Source: Phycisphaerales bacterium (GTDB lineage: Bacteria > Planctomycetota > Phycisphaerae > Phycisphaerales > UBA1924). From it: a stretch of 64,000 nucleotides of DNA. This document shows, piece after piece, positions 1 through 8,676 of this stretch. A program made the translations under genes and the position numbers. The DNA lies in contig JADZER010000004.1 of assembly GCA_020850415.1 (NCBI GenBank), forward strand, positions 1 to 64,000, read 5' to 3'. The notes beneath the pieces are model-generated. The model did no database searches and was not told the origin of the DNA. It saw only the letters and a list, made by a program, of their open reading frames with translations. Each line of letters opens with the position of its first letter. Positions within the stretch are counted from its first letter, which is position 1.

Positions 1-2
1 AC

Positions 3-824
3 CTGCTTCCGAAGATCGACCCGGGCACCGCTCGGTGGTCGGACGGGCTCCCGGTGCCCCCGCAGCGCCTCTGGCACGGCTACGCCCCCACCATCGAACA
101 GGTGATGGCGATCGGCGAGCGCAACGTGACGCGCATGCTCGACATCCTCCAGGGTGCGGAGTGCAGGCCGCGGCCGGGTTGGAGCGTCCTCGACTTTGGC
201 TGCGCGGCGGGCTTCATGACCCGGCATTTCCGCCATCTGGCTGACCATGCCTCGGGCGAAGCGGGCGGTGAGGTCTGGGGGGTGGACTTGAGCGGCCCGC
301 ACATCGACTGGTGTATGCGCCACCTGGCGCCGCCCTTCCGGTTCGCGCTGACATCGAGCTTCCCCAGCCTGCCGTTTGAGGACGGCCGATTCGACTTGGT
401 GTACTGCGGCTCCGTCTTCAGCCACATCGGCGAGCACTGCGACGGGTGGCTGCTCGAGCTGGCGCGCGTGCTGAGGCCGGGCGGGACCCTCTATCTCACG
501 CTCGTCACCAAAGAGGCGATGTGGAAGTACATCGAGCGGTGGCCCCAGCTCGGGTTCTCCAAGGACATCCAGCGGCTCTTCACGCCCGAGCAGTTGCGGT
601 CGGACTTCGCAACGCTCGTGTTTCGGAACGGCCCGGGGCTGCACACGGTCTACGACATGGACTACTTCAAGGCCAAGTGCGAGGGCTCGTTCGAGGTGCT
701 GCGAGTCCAGCCGGATGTCTACACCTTTCAGTGGGCGGTCGCGCTGCGGAAGCGATCCCGCGTCGCGAGAGGCGCTGCCCCTGAGGTGCGGACCAGACCG
801 GTCGGGGTGATCGCGCCGGTGTGA
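3..824 (+). CDS. class I SAM-dependent methyltransferase, 5'-truncated by the window
   Basis: The reading frame is open to the first bases of the window, so at least 273 residues are visible and the true start lies upstream; the GTG at 54 is only an internal candidate. A Rossmann-type methyltransferase core is visible: motif I VLDFGCAAGFMTRHF, an acidic VWGVDLSGPHI after strand 2, then FDLVYCGSVFSHI and LARVLRPGGTLYLTLV, the usual Methyltransf_11 layout. It should transfer a methyl group from S-adenosylmethionine; the acceptor cannot be read from the sequence. It converges on another methyltransferase only 2 bp away, and such pairs are common in glycan or exopolysaccharide clusters, but no glycosyltransferase is visible here. 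Family assignment is firm; function is unknown. Confidence 0.85.
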   Translation: MLPKIDPGTARWSDGLPVPPQRLWHGYAPTIEQVMAIGERNVTRMLDILQGAECRPRPGWSVLDFGCAAGFMTRHFRHLADHASGEAGGEVWGVDLSGPHIDWCMRHLAPPFRFALTSSFPSLPFEDGRFDLVYCGSVFSHIGEHCDGWLLELARVLRPGGTLYLTLVTKEAMWKYIERWPQLGFSKDIQRLFTPEQLRSDFATLVFRNGPGLHTVYDMDYFKAKCEGSFEVLRVQPDVYTFQWAVALRKRSRVARGAAPEVRTRPVGVIAPV

Positions 825-826
825 AG

Positions 827-1693
827 CTACCGGAGCCGGCGGAGCACACCCATGCCGTAGTTGAGCGGCGCGAGGTAGAGCTCGACCCGGTCGTACACGC
901 CCAGGCCGAGCGGCTCGCCGGCCCGCGCGGCATCGACCGCCTCCTTCACCCCCATCGCGGGTCCCGCCCCCGCCCCAGGCTCCTCCGCCCCGAGCGTGCG
1001 CACATGGTCGAGGATGAACCGCGGCCCCTCGTGCCCGCCGCACTGGTCGGGGAAGGTGTCGTGCACCACGATGTGGGCGCCGGTGTTGAGCACCGGCTCG
1101 GTGGCAAGGAAGTCCGCGACGGCGCCGTGGATCTTGTGGTTGCCGTCGATGAAAGCGAAGTCGACGCCCCCCGCGGCGCGGAGCTCGTCGGCGCAGGCCC
1201 GGATGGTCGGCGCGCTGTCGCCGGGGTGGATCCGCACGAACTCCAGCAGGCCGGCCCGCTCCAGGCGCTCCTCCACGAACTCCCGGCGCCCCTCGAGCAT
1301 CTCCGCCTCCCGCCACGGGCCCTTGTGGATCGGGCCGAAGTCGTCGAAGCAGTGGACGACCGCGTCGACGCCCGGACGCGCCCCGCCCGCGGCCAGGGCC
1401 CCGGCGATCCAGTGCGTGCTGACCGAGCAGAACATCCCCACCTCGATGATCACCCGCGGGCGGCAGTTCTGGACGAGGCTGTGGAGCAGCAGCCCGGCCT
1501 GCGGGCTCAGCGACGCGGGGAAGCACATCGGGTGCTGGTAGAGGTCCTCCAGTGCCGCGAGCCACCGGCACTTCGAGCCCGACAGGTGCTCGGGGAACTG
1601 CCAGCTCGTCGGGTGGAAGGGCCTGCCCGCCAGGCGCGGGAAGTGCTGCAACTGCTCCGCCGGGGGCGGGGGGGTAACTCTGGCGCTGGCCAT
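827..1693 (-). CDS. class I SAM-dependent methyltransferase (Methyltransf_24-like)
   Basis: A 288-residue soluble protein. The central part reads VIIEVGMFCSVSTHWIAGAL (motif I region), then HCFDDFGP, IHPGDSAPTI, and VDFAFIDGNHKIHGAVADF followed by GAHIVVHDTFPD. The FIDGNH...D pattern is typical of Methyltransf_24/cephalosporin-hydroxylase-like enzymes that act on sugars or small molecules. The N-terminal 80 residues (with PTSWQFPEHLSG) match nothing I recognise. It is transcribed convergently with the truncated methyltransferase at 3-824, leaving almost no intergenic space, so a shared local role in surface-glycan methylation is possible but unproven. The start is the ATG at 1693; an upstream GGAG-like element is weak. 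Confidence 0.8.
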   Translation of the reverse strand: MASARVTPPPPAEQLQHFPRLAGRPFHPTSWQFPEHLSGSKCRWLAALEDLYQHPMCFPASLSPQAGLLLHSLVQNCRPRVIIEVGMFCSVSTHWIAGALAAGGARPGVDAVVHCFDDFGPIHKGPWREAEMLEGRREFVEERLERAGLLEFVRIHPGDSAPTIRACADELRAAGGVDFAFIDGNHKIHGAVADFLATEPVLNTGAHIVVHDTFPDQCGGHEGPRFILDHVRTLGAEEPGAGAGPAMGVKEAVDAARAGEPLGLGVYDRVELYLAPLNYGMGVLRRLR

Positions 1694-1852
1694 GGGCGGC
1701 GTTCTCGGGGCGTGCTCGGGCGGGGAGATGACGGAGGCGGATACCAGAAGCGGATGATAGAGCCGAGGGCCCCGCGCGGGCGTGCCTGCGGGGGCGTCGG
1801 CGTGCCGCGGCTGGGTGCGATGGTCGCCGTCAGTCTGGTGTGCGGGGGGCGG

Positions 1853-2380
1853 TCAGGCGCCCTCGCCGGTGGTCTCGGCTGGCGGGGTCTCGGACGCGGG
1901 GCTTTCAGTGGTCTGCTGGTCGGGCGTGGCGGCGCGGGACCGGGCGGGCGGCGCGGAGACGCGCCCAGTCTCGAAAGTGGGCACCGAGACCCGCCAGCCC
2001 TGTGCCTGGTCGGTGACATCGGGCCTGGAGACGCGGTCGCCGAGGCGCAGCTTGGGCCCGGTGCAGACGCGGGCGCCGATTACCTGCACCCACCGGGCCA
2101 GGGCGTACGCCTGGGCGGAGGGCCCGGCGTGGGAGGCCGCTTCGGCCTGCTCGGCGCCCTCGGTCCCTTCGGCGGGCGGCTGGGCCTGGTCGGCGGGCTG
2201 GTCGGCCGGCTGGTTGCTCGGGGCGCCGGTGGTTGTCGCGCCGGAGGCGGCCTGCTTGGCGGCGGGGTGCTTGCCCGCGCCGGTCGGGAGCGGCTCGGGG
2301 CCGGCGCCGGCGGGTGTGGAGAGGGCCGCGAGGGTGATCGCGCAGCCGAGCAGCAGACGACGGGTGTTGGTGACGGGCAT
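1853..2380 (-). CDS. small exported protein of the pilus/secretion operon, function unknown
   Basis: I chose the ATG at 2380 because GAGG lies 9 nt upstream and the product then begins with a clean signal peptide (MPVTNTRRLLLGC, a hydrophobic stretch, and A-G-A before the mature part); an ATG 9 nt earlier (2389) is an alternative. The 175-residue product has a Pro/Ala/Gln-rich low-complexity segment (about residues 35-90), a short folded-looking middle (ARWVQVIGARVCTGPKLRLGD), and a Ser/Thr/Pro-rich tail. It follows the GspE/PilB gene by 16 nt on the same strand, so it is probably the last gene of that operon and may be an envelope component of the machine. No family is recognised. Confidence 0.6.
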   Translation of the reverse strand: MPVTNTRRLLLGCAITLAALSTPAGAGPEPLPTGAGKHPAAKQAASGATTTGAPSNQPADQPADQAQPPAEGTEGAEQAEAASHAGPSAQAYALARWVQVIGARVCTGPKLRLGDRVSRPDVTDQAQGWRVSVPTFETGRVSAPPARSRAATPDQQTTESPASETPPAETTGEGA

Positions 2381-2396
2381 GTCGTGCATCCTCGCT

Positions 2397-4352
2397 CTAG
2401 ACCGCGGCCTCTGTGACGCGGAAGATTTCCTGGACGGTGGTAAGGCCCTGCGCGACCTTGCGCATGCCATCGGCGCGGAGCGTGACCATGCCGCGATCGA
2501 CGCAGAGCCGCCGGAACTCGCTCACATTGGGGTTCCGCGCGATGATGTCGCGGGCCTGGTCGTCGACGACGAGCAGCTCGTAGATGCCGACGCGTCCCGA
2601 GTAGCCGGTGTTGCGGCAGCGGTCGCAGCCGTGGGCGACCCACGCCTGGCTGGCGTCCATGCCCTGCATCTCCAGGTACTCGGCCATCTCCTCGCTGGGG
2701 GTCTCCTGCGTCTTGCAGTGGGCGCACAGCCGGCGGACGAGGCGCTGGGCGAGCACGGCGTTGACCGCGGCGCCGACCAGGAACGGCTCGAGCCCGATGT
2801 TGACCAGGCGCGTGATCGAGCTGGGGGCGTCGTTGGTGTGCAGCGTGGAGAGCACGAGGTGGCCCGTGAGCGCGGCCTGGATGGCGGTGTGGGCCGTCTC
2901 CATGTCGCGGATCTCGCCGAGCATGATCACATCGGGGTCCTGGCGCAGCAGGGACTTGAGCGCCTTGGCGAAGGTCATCCCGATCTTCTCGTGCGTCTGC
3001 GTCTGGGTGATGCCCTCGAGGTGGTACTCGACGGGGTCCTCGACGGTGGAGATGTTGAGCTTGTTCTTGTCGAGCTGGCGGAGCGAGGAGTAGAGGGTGG
3101 TGGTCTTTCCCGAGCCGGTGGGGCCGGTGACCAGGACGATGCCGTGGGGCGCGTGGATCTCGTTCCGCCAGATCTCGAGGGTCGCGGGGTCGAAGCCGAG
3201 GTCCTCGAGCTGGACATTGATCGAGCGCGTATCGAGGATACGCATGACGGTCTTCTCGCCGTAGCCGTTGGGCAGCGTCGAGACGCGGAGGTCGAGGTTG
3301 CGCCCCTGCACCTTGCACCGGATGCGCCCGTCCTGCGGGATGCGGCGCTCGGAGATGTCGAGGTTCGCCATGATCTTCAGCCGGCTGGTGATGGCGGCGG
3401 ACATGGACGCCGGCGGGTTCATCATCTCGAAGAGGACGCCGTCGATGCGGAAGCGGACCTTGAGCTTCTTCTCGGCGGGTTCGACATGGATGTCGCTGGC
3501 GCCCTCCTTGATGGCGGTCTGGATGATGAAGTTCACATAGCGGATGACGGGGCTCTCGCCGGCCTGCTGCTCGAGGTTGACCTCGTTGCCGTTGGTGACC
3601 TCGGCGACGGCGACATCGGTCTCTTCGACGCCCTCGAGCAGGCTGGAGAGGTCCATCTGCTCCTCGTCCTCGGCGGCCCCGCCGACGATCTCGAGCGCGC
3701 CGCGGATATCGAACCAGGTGACGAGGACGAGCTTGACGCCCGCCACGCCGAGGCGCTGCCTGATCTCGTCGAGCACAAACACGCTGTCGGGCCGGACCGA
3801 GCCGATCACGGCGCGGGAGCCCTCGGACCGCAGGGGGAGCACGCCGTGCAGCTTGCAGAAATCGGGGGTGAGCCGCTGGAGCATCCGCCCGTCGAACCCG
3901 CCGTCGAGGCCCCTCTCGAGGTCGACCCGCTCGAAGGGCAGGCCGGCGTGCTCGGCCACGCACCGCTGGAGCGGCTCCTCCTCGGCCCCCTGCTCGAGCA
4001 GCAGGTCGGCGAGGCTGCGGCTTGGGGTTTGCTTGAGGATCTGCTCGGCGGCGCCGAGCTGCTCGCGGTTCACTGCGCCGCGCGTGATCAGGAGCTCGCC
4101 GAGCCCCGAGCCCCCGGCGGACCGATCGGCGGGGTCGATCTCGAACACGATCGACTGGTCGCCGCGGGGCGTCTCGGGCTCCGGCTCGGGCGTCGGCGGG
4201 GCGTTGGACGCCTCGTCCGACTGCGCCGCCGGGCGCTCGGGGAGCGGGCTGAAGATGGCCTCGTCACCGGGCGCGGGCGCCGCGTCGCGCCGGTCTTCGC
4301 CCGAGCGTGACGCGCGCCGCTGGAGGATGTCGTCGATCCGGTGCTTGGCCAC
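2397..4352 (-). CDS. GspE/PilB-type secretion/pilus assembly ATPase
   Basis: A hexameric ATPase that powers type II secretion or type IV pilus extension at the cytoplasmic face of the inner membrane. The 651-residue protein has a poorly ordered Pro/Glu-rich N-terminus (1-80), a GspE_N/MshEN-like domain (about 83-225), and a complete PulE core: Walker A GPTGSGKTT (410-418), Walker B region DPDVIMLGEIRD (472-483) and His box STLHTN (502-507). It also has the tetracysteine zinc site CAHC (543-546) and CDRC (576-579), which is diagnostic for GspE/PilB and absent from the retraction ATPase PilT. It is slightly longer than usual because of the N-terminal extension. It lies 13 nt after the PilP-like gene in one operon. 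The PilMNO neighbours favour a pilus-like platform, but the sequence alone does not separate PilB from GspE. Confidence 0.93.
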   Translation of the reverse strand: MAKHRIDDILQRRASRSGEDRRDAAPAPGDEAIFSPLPERPAAQSDEASNAPPTPEPEPETPRGDQSIVFEIDPADRSAGGSGLGELLITRGAVNREQLGAAEQILKQTPSRSLADLLLEQGAEEEPLQRCVAEHAGLPFERVDLERGLDGGFDGRMLQRLTPDFCKLHGVLPLRSEGSRAVIGSVRPDSVFVLDEIRQRLGVAGVKLVLVTWFDIRGALEIVGGAAEDEEQMDLSSLLEGVEETDVAVAEVTNGNEVNLEQQAGESPVIRYVNFIIQTAIKEGASDIHVEPAEKKLKVRFRIDGVLFEMMNPPASMSAAITSRLKIMANLDISERRIPQDGRIRCKVQGRNLDLRVSTLPNGYGEKTVMRILDTRSINVQLEDLGFDPATLEIWRNEIHAPHGIVLVTGPTGSGKTTTLYSSLRQLDKNKLNISTVEDPVEYHLEGITQTQTHEKIGMTFAKALKSLLRQDPDVIMLGEIRDMETAHTAIQAALTGHLVLSTLHTNDAPSSITRLVNIGLEPFLVGAAVNAVLAQRLVRRLCAHCKTQETPSEEMAEYLEMQGMDASQAWVAHGCDRCRNTGYSGRVGIYELLVVDDQARDIIARNPNVSEFRRLCVDRGMVTLRADGMRKVAQGLTTVQEIFRVTEAAV

Positions 4353-4365
4353 GGGTGTCCTCGGG

Positions 4366-5100
4366 TTACCGGCTCTTCTTCGGCTGTCGGGAGGGCTCTT
4401 CCTGCTCGTCCATCGTGAGCGTGAACGACTGGCCGTCGGCCTGGAGCGTGACCGTGCGCCCCGCGATGTCGGTGACCGTGAAGTACTCGCCGATCGGCAT
4501 CCCGACCTTGTAGAGCTTGCCGCTCACGCGGGCGACCGGCACGCTCCCGCCCATCACGCCCTGCAGCGTGAGCTTGCGGAGGTCGTCCTCGACGGCCTTG
4601 CGCCGGGCCTCCTGGGCCTGGTGCAGCCGCTCGGCTTCCGCGCGTCGCGCCAGGTCAGGGTCCACCGTCGGGGCTTCCACCTCGGCGGTGGTGTTGTCGA
4701 GCTCGAAGGGGTCCTGGGTGATGTTCTCGGCCGGCACCTGCACGGCGTGGCGGCTTCGCTCCAGGTCGGCCAGCACCTTCCCGGGGGAGATGCCCCCCAG
4801 CGTCGTGGCGCTCGGCTTGTAGTCCAGGTCCACATCGGCCAGCGCCCCGGTGGGGCCCATGCCGAAGTGGCGCATGGCGAAGATCGCGCCGACGGCCCCG
4901 ACCACCAGCAGTACCGCGACGACCGCCTGGCGCGGACGCTGGCTGGCCCTGGGCGCCGCGAACAGCTCCTCGGCCGACTGCACCTCGCTGAGCAGCAGCG
5001 GGGACTGGGCCTCCTGCTGCGACGGCTCGTGCCGGGTGTGGGCGGCGGCGCCGCCCTGGGTGGCGGACTCGTTGGCGTCGTCGTCGAAATAGGGGTTCAT
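4366..5100 (-). CDS. PilP/GspC-like inner-membrane protein of the pilus platform
   Basis: A 244-residue bitopic protein: a cytoplasmic Gln/Ser-rich N-terminus, one transmembrane helix around residues 59-77 (AVVAVLLVVGAVGAIFAM), a periplasmic linker with a charged helical segment (about 150-180), and a small beta domain at the C-terminus (GGSVPVARVSGKLYKVG, then FTVTDIAGRTVTLQADGQSFTL). That short beta domain resembles the homology region of GspC/PilP, which contacts the secretin. Its ATG overlaps the stop of pilO by 4 nt. Position (pilM-N-O-this-ATPase) is the main argument for a PilP role; sequence similarity by eye is modest. Confidence 0.65.
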   Translation of the reverse strand: MNPYFDDDANESATQGGAAAHTRHEPSQQEAQSPLLLSEVQSAEELFAAPRASQRPRQAVVAVLLVVGAVGAIFAMRHFGMGPTGALADVDLDYKPSATTLGGISPGKVLADLERSRHAVQVPAENITQDPFELDNTTAEVEAPTVDPDLARRAEAERLHQAQEARRKAVEDDLRKLTLQGVMGGSVPVARVSGKLYKVGMPIGEYFTVTDIAGRTVTLQADGQSFTLTMDEQEEPSRQPKKSR

Positions 5101-5633
5101 CGCTGGTCGTCCTGGAAGAAGATGCTCAGGGTGAACTCGATCGCGACGACCCCGTCGTTCTTGGGGTCTCGCGCGAGGTTGAAATCGGGGATGCGGGTGA
5201 TCCGGGGCATGCGCTCGAGCTTCTGCAGGAAGCGGTAGTACCCCGTGAAGTTGCCGGCCGTCGTGACCGTGAGGGGCTGCTCCCAGTAGGTGCCCGCCTC
5301 GATCGGCTTGGTCGTCGCGAGTGTCGGGGGGGTGAGCCCCGAGCTGACGGCGAGGTCCGAGATCTGGCGGACGATGTTGTCCACCTCTTTGTCGCTGGGC
5401 AGGCGGGCCTCGATCTCGGCGATCCTGTTCTGGATCTCCGAGTTGGCCGAGGCCAGGTCGGCGTTGCGGGCGGTCTCGGCCCGGAGCGAGTCGAGCACCT
5501 CCTGCTTGTGGCTGATCTCCGCCATCGCCCCGGCGATATCCCTGTTCTGCGGCGCGAACACCAGCGCGTAGCTGACCACCGGGATGGCCAGCACCAGCCC
5601 CAGCACGGCGCCCTCACGCGGACCGAGCTTCAT
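5097..5633 (-). CDS. pilO: PilO-like type IV pilus inner-membrane protein
   Basis: A 178-residue bitopic protein with a short N-terminus, one membrane helix (about residues 8-27, AVLGLVLAIPVVSYALVF), a coiled coil (about 35-75, ISHKQEVLDSLRAETARN onwards), and a ferredoxin-like periplasmic domain. Within the last, LTVTTAGNFTGYYRFLQKLERMPRI is the classical PilO hallmark (G-x-Y-x-x-F...L-x-x-l-x-R-I). PilO dimerises with PilN through the coiled coil to form the alignment complex between the cytoplasmic PilM ring and the secretin. The gene overlaps pilN by 4 nt upstream and the PilP-like gene downstream, so it is translationally coupled on both sides. Confidence 0.88.
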   Translation of the reverse strand: MKLGPREGAVLGLVLAIPVVSYALVFAPQNRDIAGAMAEISHKQEVLDSLRAETARNADLASANSEIQNRIAEIEARLPSDKEVDNIVRQISDLAVSSGLTPPTLATTKPIEAGTYWEQPLTVTTAGNFTGYYRFLQKLERMPRITRIPDFNLARDPKNDGVVAIEFTLSIFFQDDQR

Positions 5634-6418
5634 TGGTCGTCCTCCTTCTCCACCGCCGAGACCATGTCGAGCTCGAACTCCTCGGCCTCCTCCACCTGGC
5701 GGGCGTCGGCGTCCTCGGGCAGCTGGGCCACGATCTCGAACCGCCGCAGCTGCAGGTCCTGCAGCTTGGTGTCCTCGATGAACGCCAGCTCCACGCTCTT
5801 GAGCAGCGGCGACTGCTGCAGCCGGGTCAGGTAGTCGGCCACCTCGTTGTTGGTCGGGGCCACGCCCGTGATCGTCAGCGTGTACTCGAACTTCGGCGGC
5901 TGAACGGGCGGCGGCTTGGCCGGCTCCTCGTTCTCGCCCTTGCCGTCGCTCTTGCTCTTGCTCTTACTCTTGGCCTTGCTCGCGGCCTTGGCCGCCTCCG
6001 CCGGCGGGGCCTGCTTGACCCGCTTGCTCACCAGCTTCGCCTGCAGCAGCGTCGCCTCCTCGGGCAGGCTCGTCACCAGCTCCGCGAGCAGGACCGACCG
6101 CGGCGCGGCCTCGAGCAGCGCCGTGGTGATCCGCGCCTTGGAGAGCATCTCGTCGCGCTGGGCCTCGAGCGTCTTGAGCTGCTCGAGCTTGACTTTCTCG
6201 GACTCGTACTGGGCGCTGATCACCCGCTGCTGGTCGCGGACCGTCGCCCAGCGCCGGTTGGTGACCAGGAACGCGCCGACCACCGCCAGCATCACGATCA
6301 CGAACAGGCTGACCGTGATCGCGACGAACCGGACCTCCTGCTTGCCCTTGACATAGTCCTTGGGCAGGAAGCTGCTGCCGGAGTCGCGAGGGTCGGTATG
6401 CCAGGGGAGCTTGCGCAT
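5630..6418 (-). CDS. pilN: PilN-like type IV pilus inner-membrane protein with a Lys/Ser-rich insert
   Basis: The start is the ATG at 6418, giving 262 residues beginning MRKLPWHTDPRD; open frame upstream of it is antisense noise over pilM. The short cytoplasmic N-terminus carries SFLPKDYVKGK, the PilM-binding N-P-x-x-motif region in normal PilN, here written L-P-K-D-Y. One membrane helix follows (about 31-52, FVAITVSLFVIVMLAVVGAF), then a coiled coil and a PilN periplasmic domain (YTLTITGVAPTNNEVADYL...LLKSVELAFIED). Unusual is a 45-residue insert (about 140-185) of Lys-Ser repeats followed by a Pro-rich stretch, encoded by a 6-bp quasi-repeat. It sits 14 nt after pilM. Confidence 0.85.
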   Translation of the reverse strand: MRKLPWHTDPRDSGSSFLPKDYVKGKQEVRFVAITVSLFVIVMLAVVGAFLVTNRRWATVRDQQRVISAQYESEKVKLEQLKTLEAQRDEMLSKARITTALLEAAPRSVLLAELVTSLPEEATLLQAKLVSKRVKQAPPAEAAKAASKAKSKSKSKSDGKGENEEPAKPPPVQPPKFEYTLTITGVAPTNNEVADYLTRLQQSPLLKSVELAFIEDTKLQDLQLRRFEIVAQLPEDADARQVEEAEEFELDMVSAVEKEDDQ

Positions 6419-6432
6419 CGCGGGTCTCCGGG

Positions 6433-7671
6433 TCAGAGGTCGGTCGGGCAGTGGCACAGGCCGACGGCGACGGCCCAGCCCGGCTGCGGTTGCGAGAGGT
6501 CCACGCCCACCGTTCTTTCCGTGCCGGCGCGGGTGACGCGGGCGAGCGGGTCGGCCACCTTCGCCGGCAGGCGCAGCCCGCGGGCGATGTGCTGGCACAG
6601 CCCGCGGTGACGCGACTCGCCGCCGATGAACACGACATTGCTCACACGGCTGGACGGGAACATCGTGTCGTGATAGCGGACGCACATGTTCGTCTCGTCG
6701 GTCAGGATCTCCAGCGGCTCGCGCAGGGAGGCCCCCGCCGGCGCGGCGGGCGCCGTGGCGGCCCGGGAGAGGTCCTCGCTCATGCCCGGTGCGCGGCCCT
6801 CGCCGCGCCGTTCCTCGGCCACCAGCACGGCGCCGTCCCCGTCGTCCGGCCGCGCCGCGGCGCTCGCGGCGGGCACCGCGACCGCCGACCCCGCGGGCAC
6901 CATGTCGTGCATCGCCAGCCTGACCAGCCGGGCCTTGGAGACCGGGACGCCCAGGCCCTGCGCGATGCACTCGTCGAGCGTGAGCCCGCCGACGGCGATC
7001 GACCGTGCGAAGGCCAGATCGGGCCCGTGCCCGATGAGGACCTGCGTCTGCCCGCCGCCGATATCCAGGTAGAGCGTCGCGTCGTACTTGTCGGCCGTGC
7101 GCCGGTTGAGGGTGTAGAACGCCGCGAGGGCCGCCTCGAACTCCGAGTGCATGCCCACGACCTCGAGCTTGGCCGCCCGAAGCCCCCGCATGAGCTTGTC
7201 CACGATCTCGCGACCGGTCGCCAGGCAGATGTACTCGTGCTTGCCCCCCGACCGGTCGGTCCCCTGCACTTCGAGCAGCTTGCGCACCAGCGTCGACGCG
7301 TCGCGCCCGAGCTGCTCGGTGAGCATCCCGTCGGCGAGCACCTCCGGCGGCATGCCCTCCTGGCGCCCGAGCTGGGCGTGCTTGCAGAAGGTCAGCGGCG
7401 CGGGGATCGCGCACACCGCCCGACGCCCCCGGAGCGGGAGCGAGCCCACCAGCTTGGGCAGCGATTCGATCTGGAACTCCAGACGCCGCTTGACATCGGC
7501 GCGGAGGTTCTCGGGCACCTCGACGCACCCGGCCGCCACGAGCTGCGCCGGCTCGTCGTTGGACAGCTGCAGAACCTTGAGCATCGCCGAGCCGAAGTCG
7601 ACCGCGACCGGGGCGCCCAGCGCCCGCTGCACCGCGTCCTTGCCCGCACGCTTGAGACTGAGCAAACCCAT
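6433..7671 (-). CDS. pilM: PilM-like actin-fold pilus assembly protein
   Basis: The 412-residue cytoplasmic protein of the SHS2/actin-like fold begins with VAVDFGSAMLKVLQL (phosphate-1 motif D-x-G) and continues with VKRRLEFQIESLP and YLDIGGGQTQVLIGHGPDLAFARSI (phosphate-2, with the FARSI segment that closely matches PilM/FtsA proteins). Near the C-terminus VVFIGGESRHRGLCQHIA matches the adenosine motif. PilM binds PilN's N-terminus and organises the inner-membrane ring. A low-complexity Ala/Pro/acidic insert lies around residues 260-310. A strong Shine-Dalgarno (GGAGGGG and GAGG) precedes the ATG at 7671, and this is the first gene of the operon running down to 1853. Confidence 0.88.
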   Translation of the reverse strand: MGLLSLKRAGKDAVQRALGAPVAVDFGSAMLKVLQLSNDEPAQLVAAGCVEVPENLRADVKRRLEFQIESLPKLVGSLPLRGRRAVCAIPAPLTFCKHAQLGRQEGMPPEVLADGMLTEQLGRDASTLVRKLLEVQGTDRSGGKHEYICLATGREIVDKLMRGLRAAKLEVVGMHSEFEAALAAFYTLNRRTADKYDATLYLDIGGGQTQVLIGHGPDLAFARSIAVGGLTLDECIAQGLGVPVSKARLVRLAMHDMVPAGSAVAVPAASAAARPDDGDGAVLVAEERRGEGRAPGMSEDLSRAATAPAAPAGASLREPLEILTDETNMCVRYHDTMFPSSRVSNVVFIGGESRHRGLCQHIARGLRLPAKVADPLARVTRAGTERTVGVDLSQPQPGWAVAVGLCHCPTDL

Positions 7672-7880
7672 ACCTCGCCACCCCTCCCGACGCGCCCGTG
7701 CGCCGATTCGAACGGTGTACCGGGTGGCTCATCGGCGGGGATGTCGGCGGGGTTGAGGGTCGGCGGCGATTGCGCCGAGCGGGCAGACCGCCCAGATCGC
7801 CCAGCCGGGCGGCGGGCGCGGGCCGCCGGGGTTGCCGGCCCCGCACATCCCGCGCACCCCGCGTATCCGGGCCAGACGGA

Positions 7881-8579
7881 CTAGAGGGCGCCGGCCAGAT
7901 CCGCCAGGACCGAGAACGCCCGCGTCAGGTCCCAGCCCTGGCGAGATCGCTCCCCCGTCCGGTTGCTGATGACGCGCAGCGCCGCGAAGGGCGTCCCCAG
8001 CCGCGCCGCCGCCAACGCCACCGCGGCGCTTTCCATGTCCTCGCACAGCGCCCCGGCCCGCGCCGCGACCGCCCCGGCCCGGGCGTCGGTCCCCGAGCAG
8101 GTCGACACCGTCGCGCACGGCCCGACCGCGTGGGCGAGCGGGCGCAGCGCCGCGACCCACGCGGGGTCCGAGGGGAACGACTCGCCCAGACCCTCCACCG
8201 CCGGGAAGCCCATGCCGGCCTGCGTCGTGAACCCCTCGGCCGTCTCCAGCCCGCTGTCGGCCAGCACGCACCGGTCGCACAGGACCACCCGGCCGACCTC
8301 CGGCCGGCACGGCCCCGGCAGCGCGCCGGCGATCCCCATGCTCAGCACCCCCGCGAAGCCGCCCGGATCGGCCAGCACCGTCGCCCCGGCGCCGTTGGCC
8401 TGGCCCACGCCCGTGACCACCAACGCGAGCCGATCGTCCAGCCGACGCACCGACCAGGGCCCGGGCGCCTGGTCCCCCGGACGGCCCGTCCCCGTCAGCA
8501 CCGCCAGCGCCTCCCGCGCCGTGGCCACGACCACCAGGCAGGTCCCGCCCCCCAGCACCGCGTCGAGTCGTCGTTCCAC
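7881..8579 (-). CDS. mqnB: futalosine hydrolase (menaquinone biosynthesis, futalosine pathway)
   Basis: A 232-residue nucleoside phosphorylase-fold hydrolase. Family cues are LVVTGVGQANGAGATV near the start, GVLSMGIAGALPG (the base/ribose pocket glycine-rich loop), and CEDMESAAVALAAARLGTPFAALRVISNRTG. The last stretch contains the catalytic Met-Glu-Ser/Gly and the IRxISN that distinguish MqnB from MTA/SAH nucleosidase. It removes hypoxanthine from futalosine in menaquinone synthesis. The start codon is GTG (8579). No other mqn gene is in the window. A hairpin (8616-8637) lies between this gene and the divergent AsmA-like gene. MTA/SAH nucleosidase is the main alternative but fits less well. 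Confidence 0.85.
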   Translation of the reverse strand: MERRLDAVLGGGTCLVVVATAREALAVLTGTGRPGDQAPGPWSVRRLDDRLALVVTGVGQANGAGATVLADPGGFAGVLSMGIAGALPGPCRPEVGRVVLCDRCVLADSGLETAEGFTTQAGMGFPAVEGLGESFPSDPAWVAALRPLAHAVGPCATVSTCSGTDARAGAVAARAGALCEDMESAAVALAAARLGTPFAALRVISNRTGERSRQGWDLTRAFSVLADLAGAL

Positions 8580-8615
8580 AGCGTCACCGGGTTCCAGGAG
8601 AGGATCGGTCCGGGC

Positions 8616-8637
8616 GGCGGCGCGAACGAGCGCCGCC
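8616..8637. other. hairpin in the divergent mqnB / AsmA-like intergenic region
   Basis: GGCGGCGC and GCGCCGCC form a perfect 8-bp stem with a 6-nt loop (gaacga), in the 97-bp space between two divergent genes. Because it lies in both 5' regions it is more likely a regulatory structure or operator-like palindrome than a terminator. There is no T-tract on either side. Confidence 0.4.
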
Positions 8638-8676
8638 CCGTACCATCAAGGGCAGTTATATCACGGGTAGCACGAC

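Noticed and set aside
7690-7760. Possible tRNA on the minus strand (GTTCGAATC resembling a T-loop)
   Set aside because: The T-stem has only four of five pairs and no D-loop GG, anticodon arm or matching acceptor stem could be found at the right distances.
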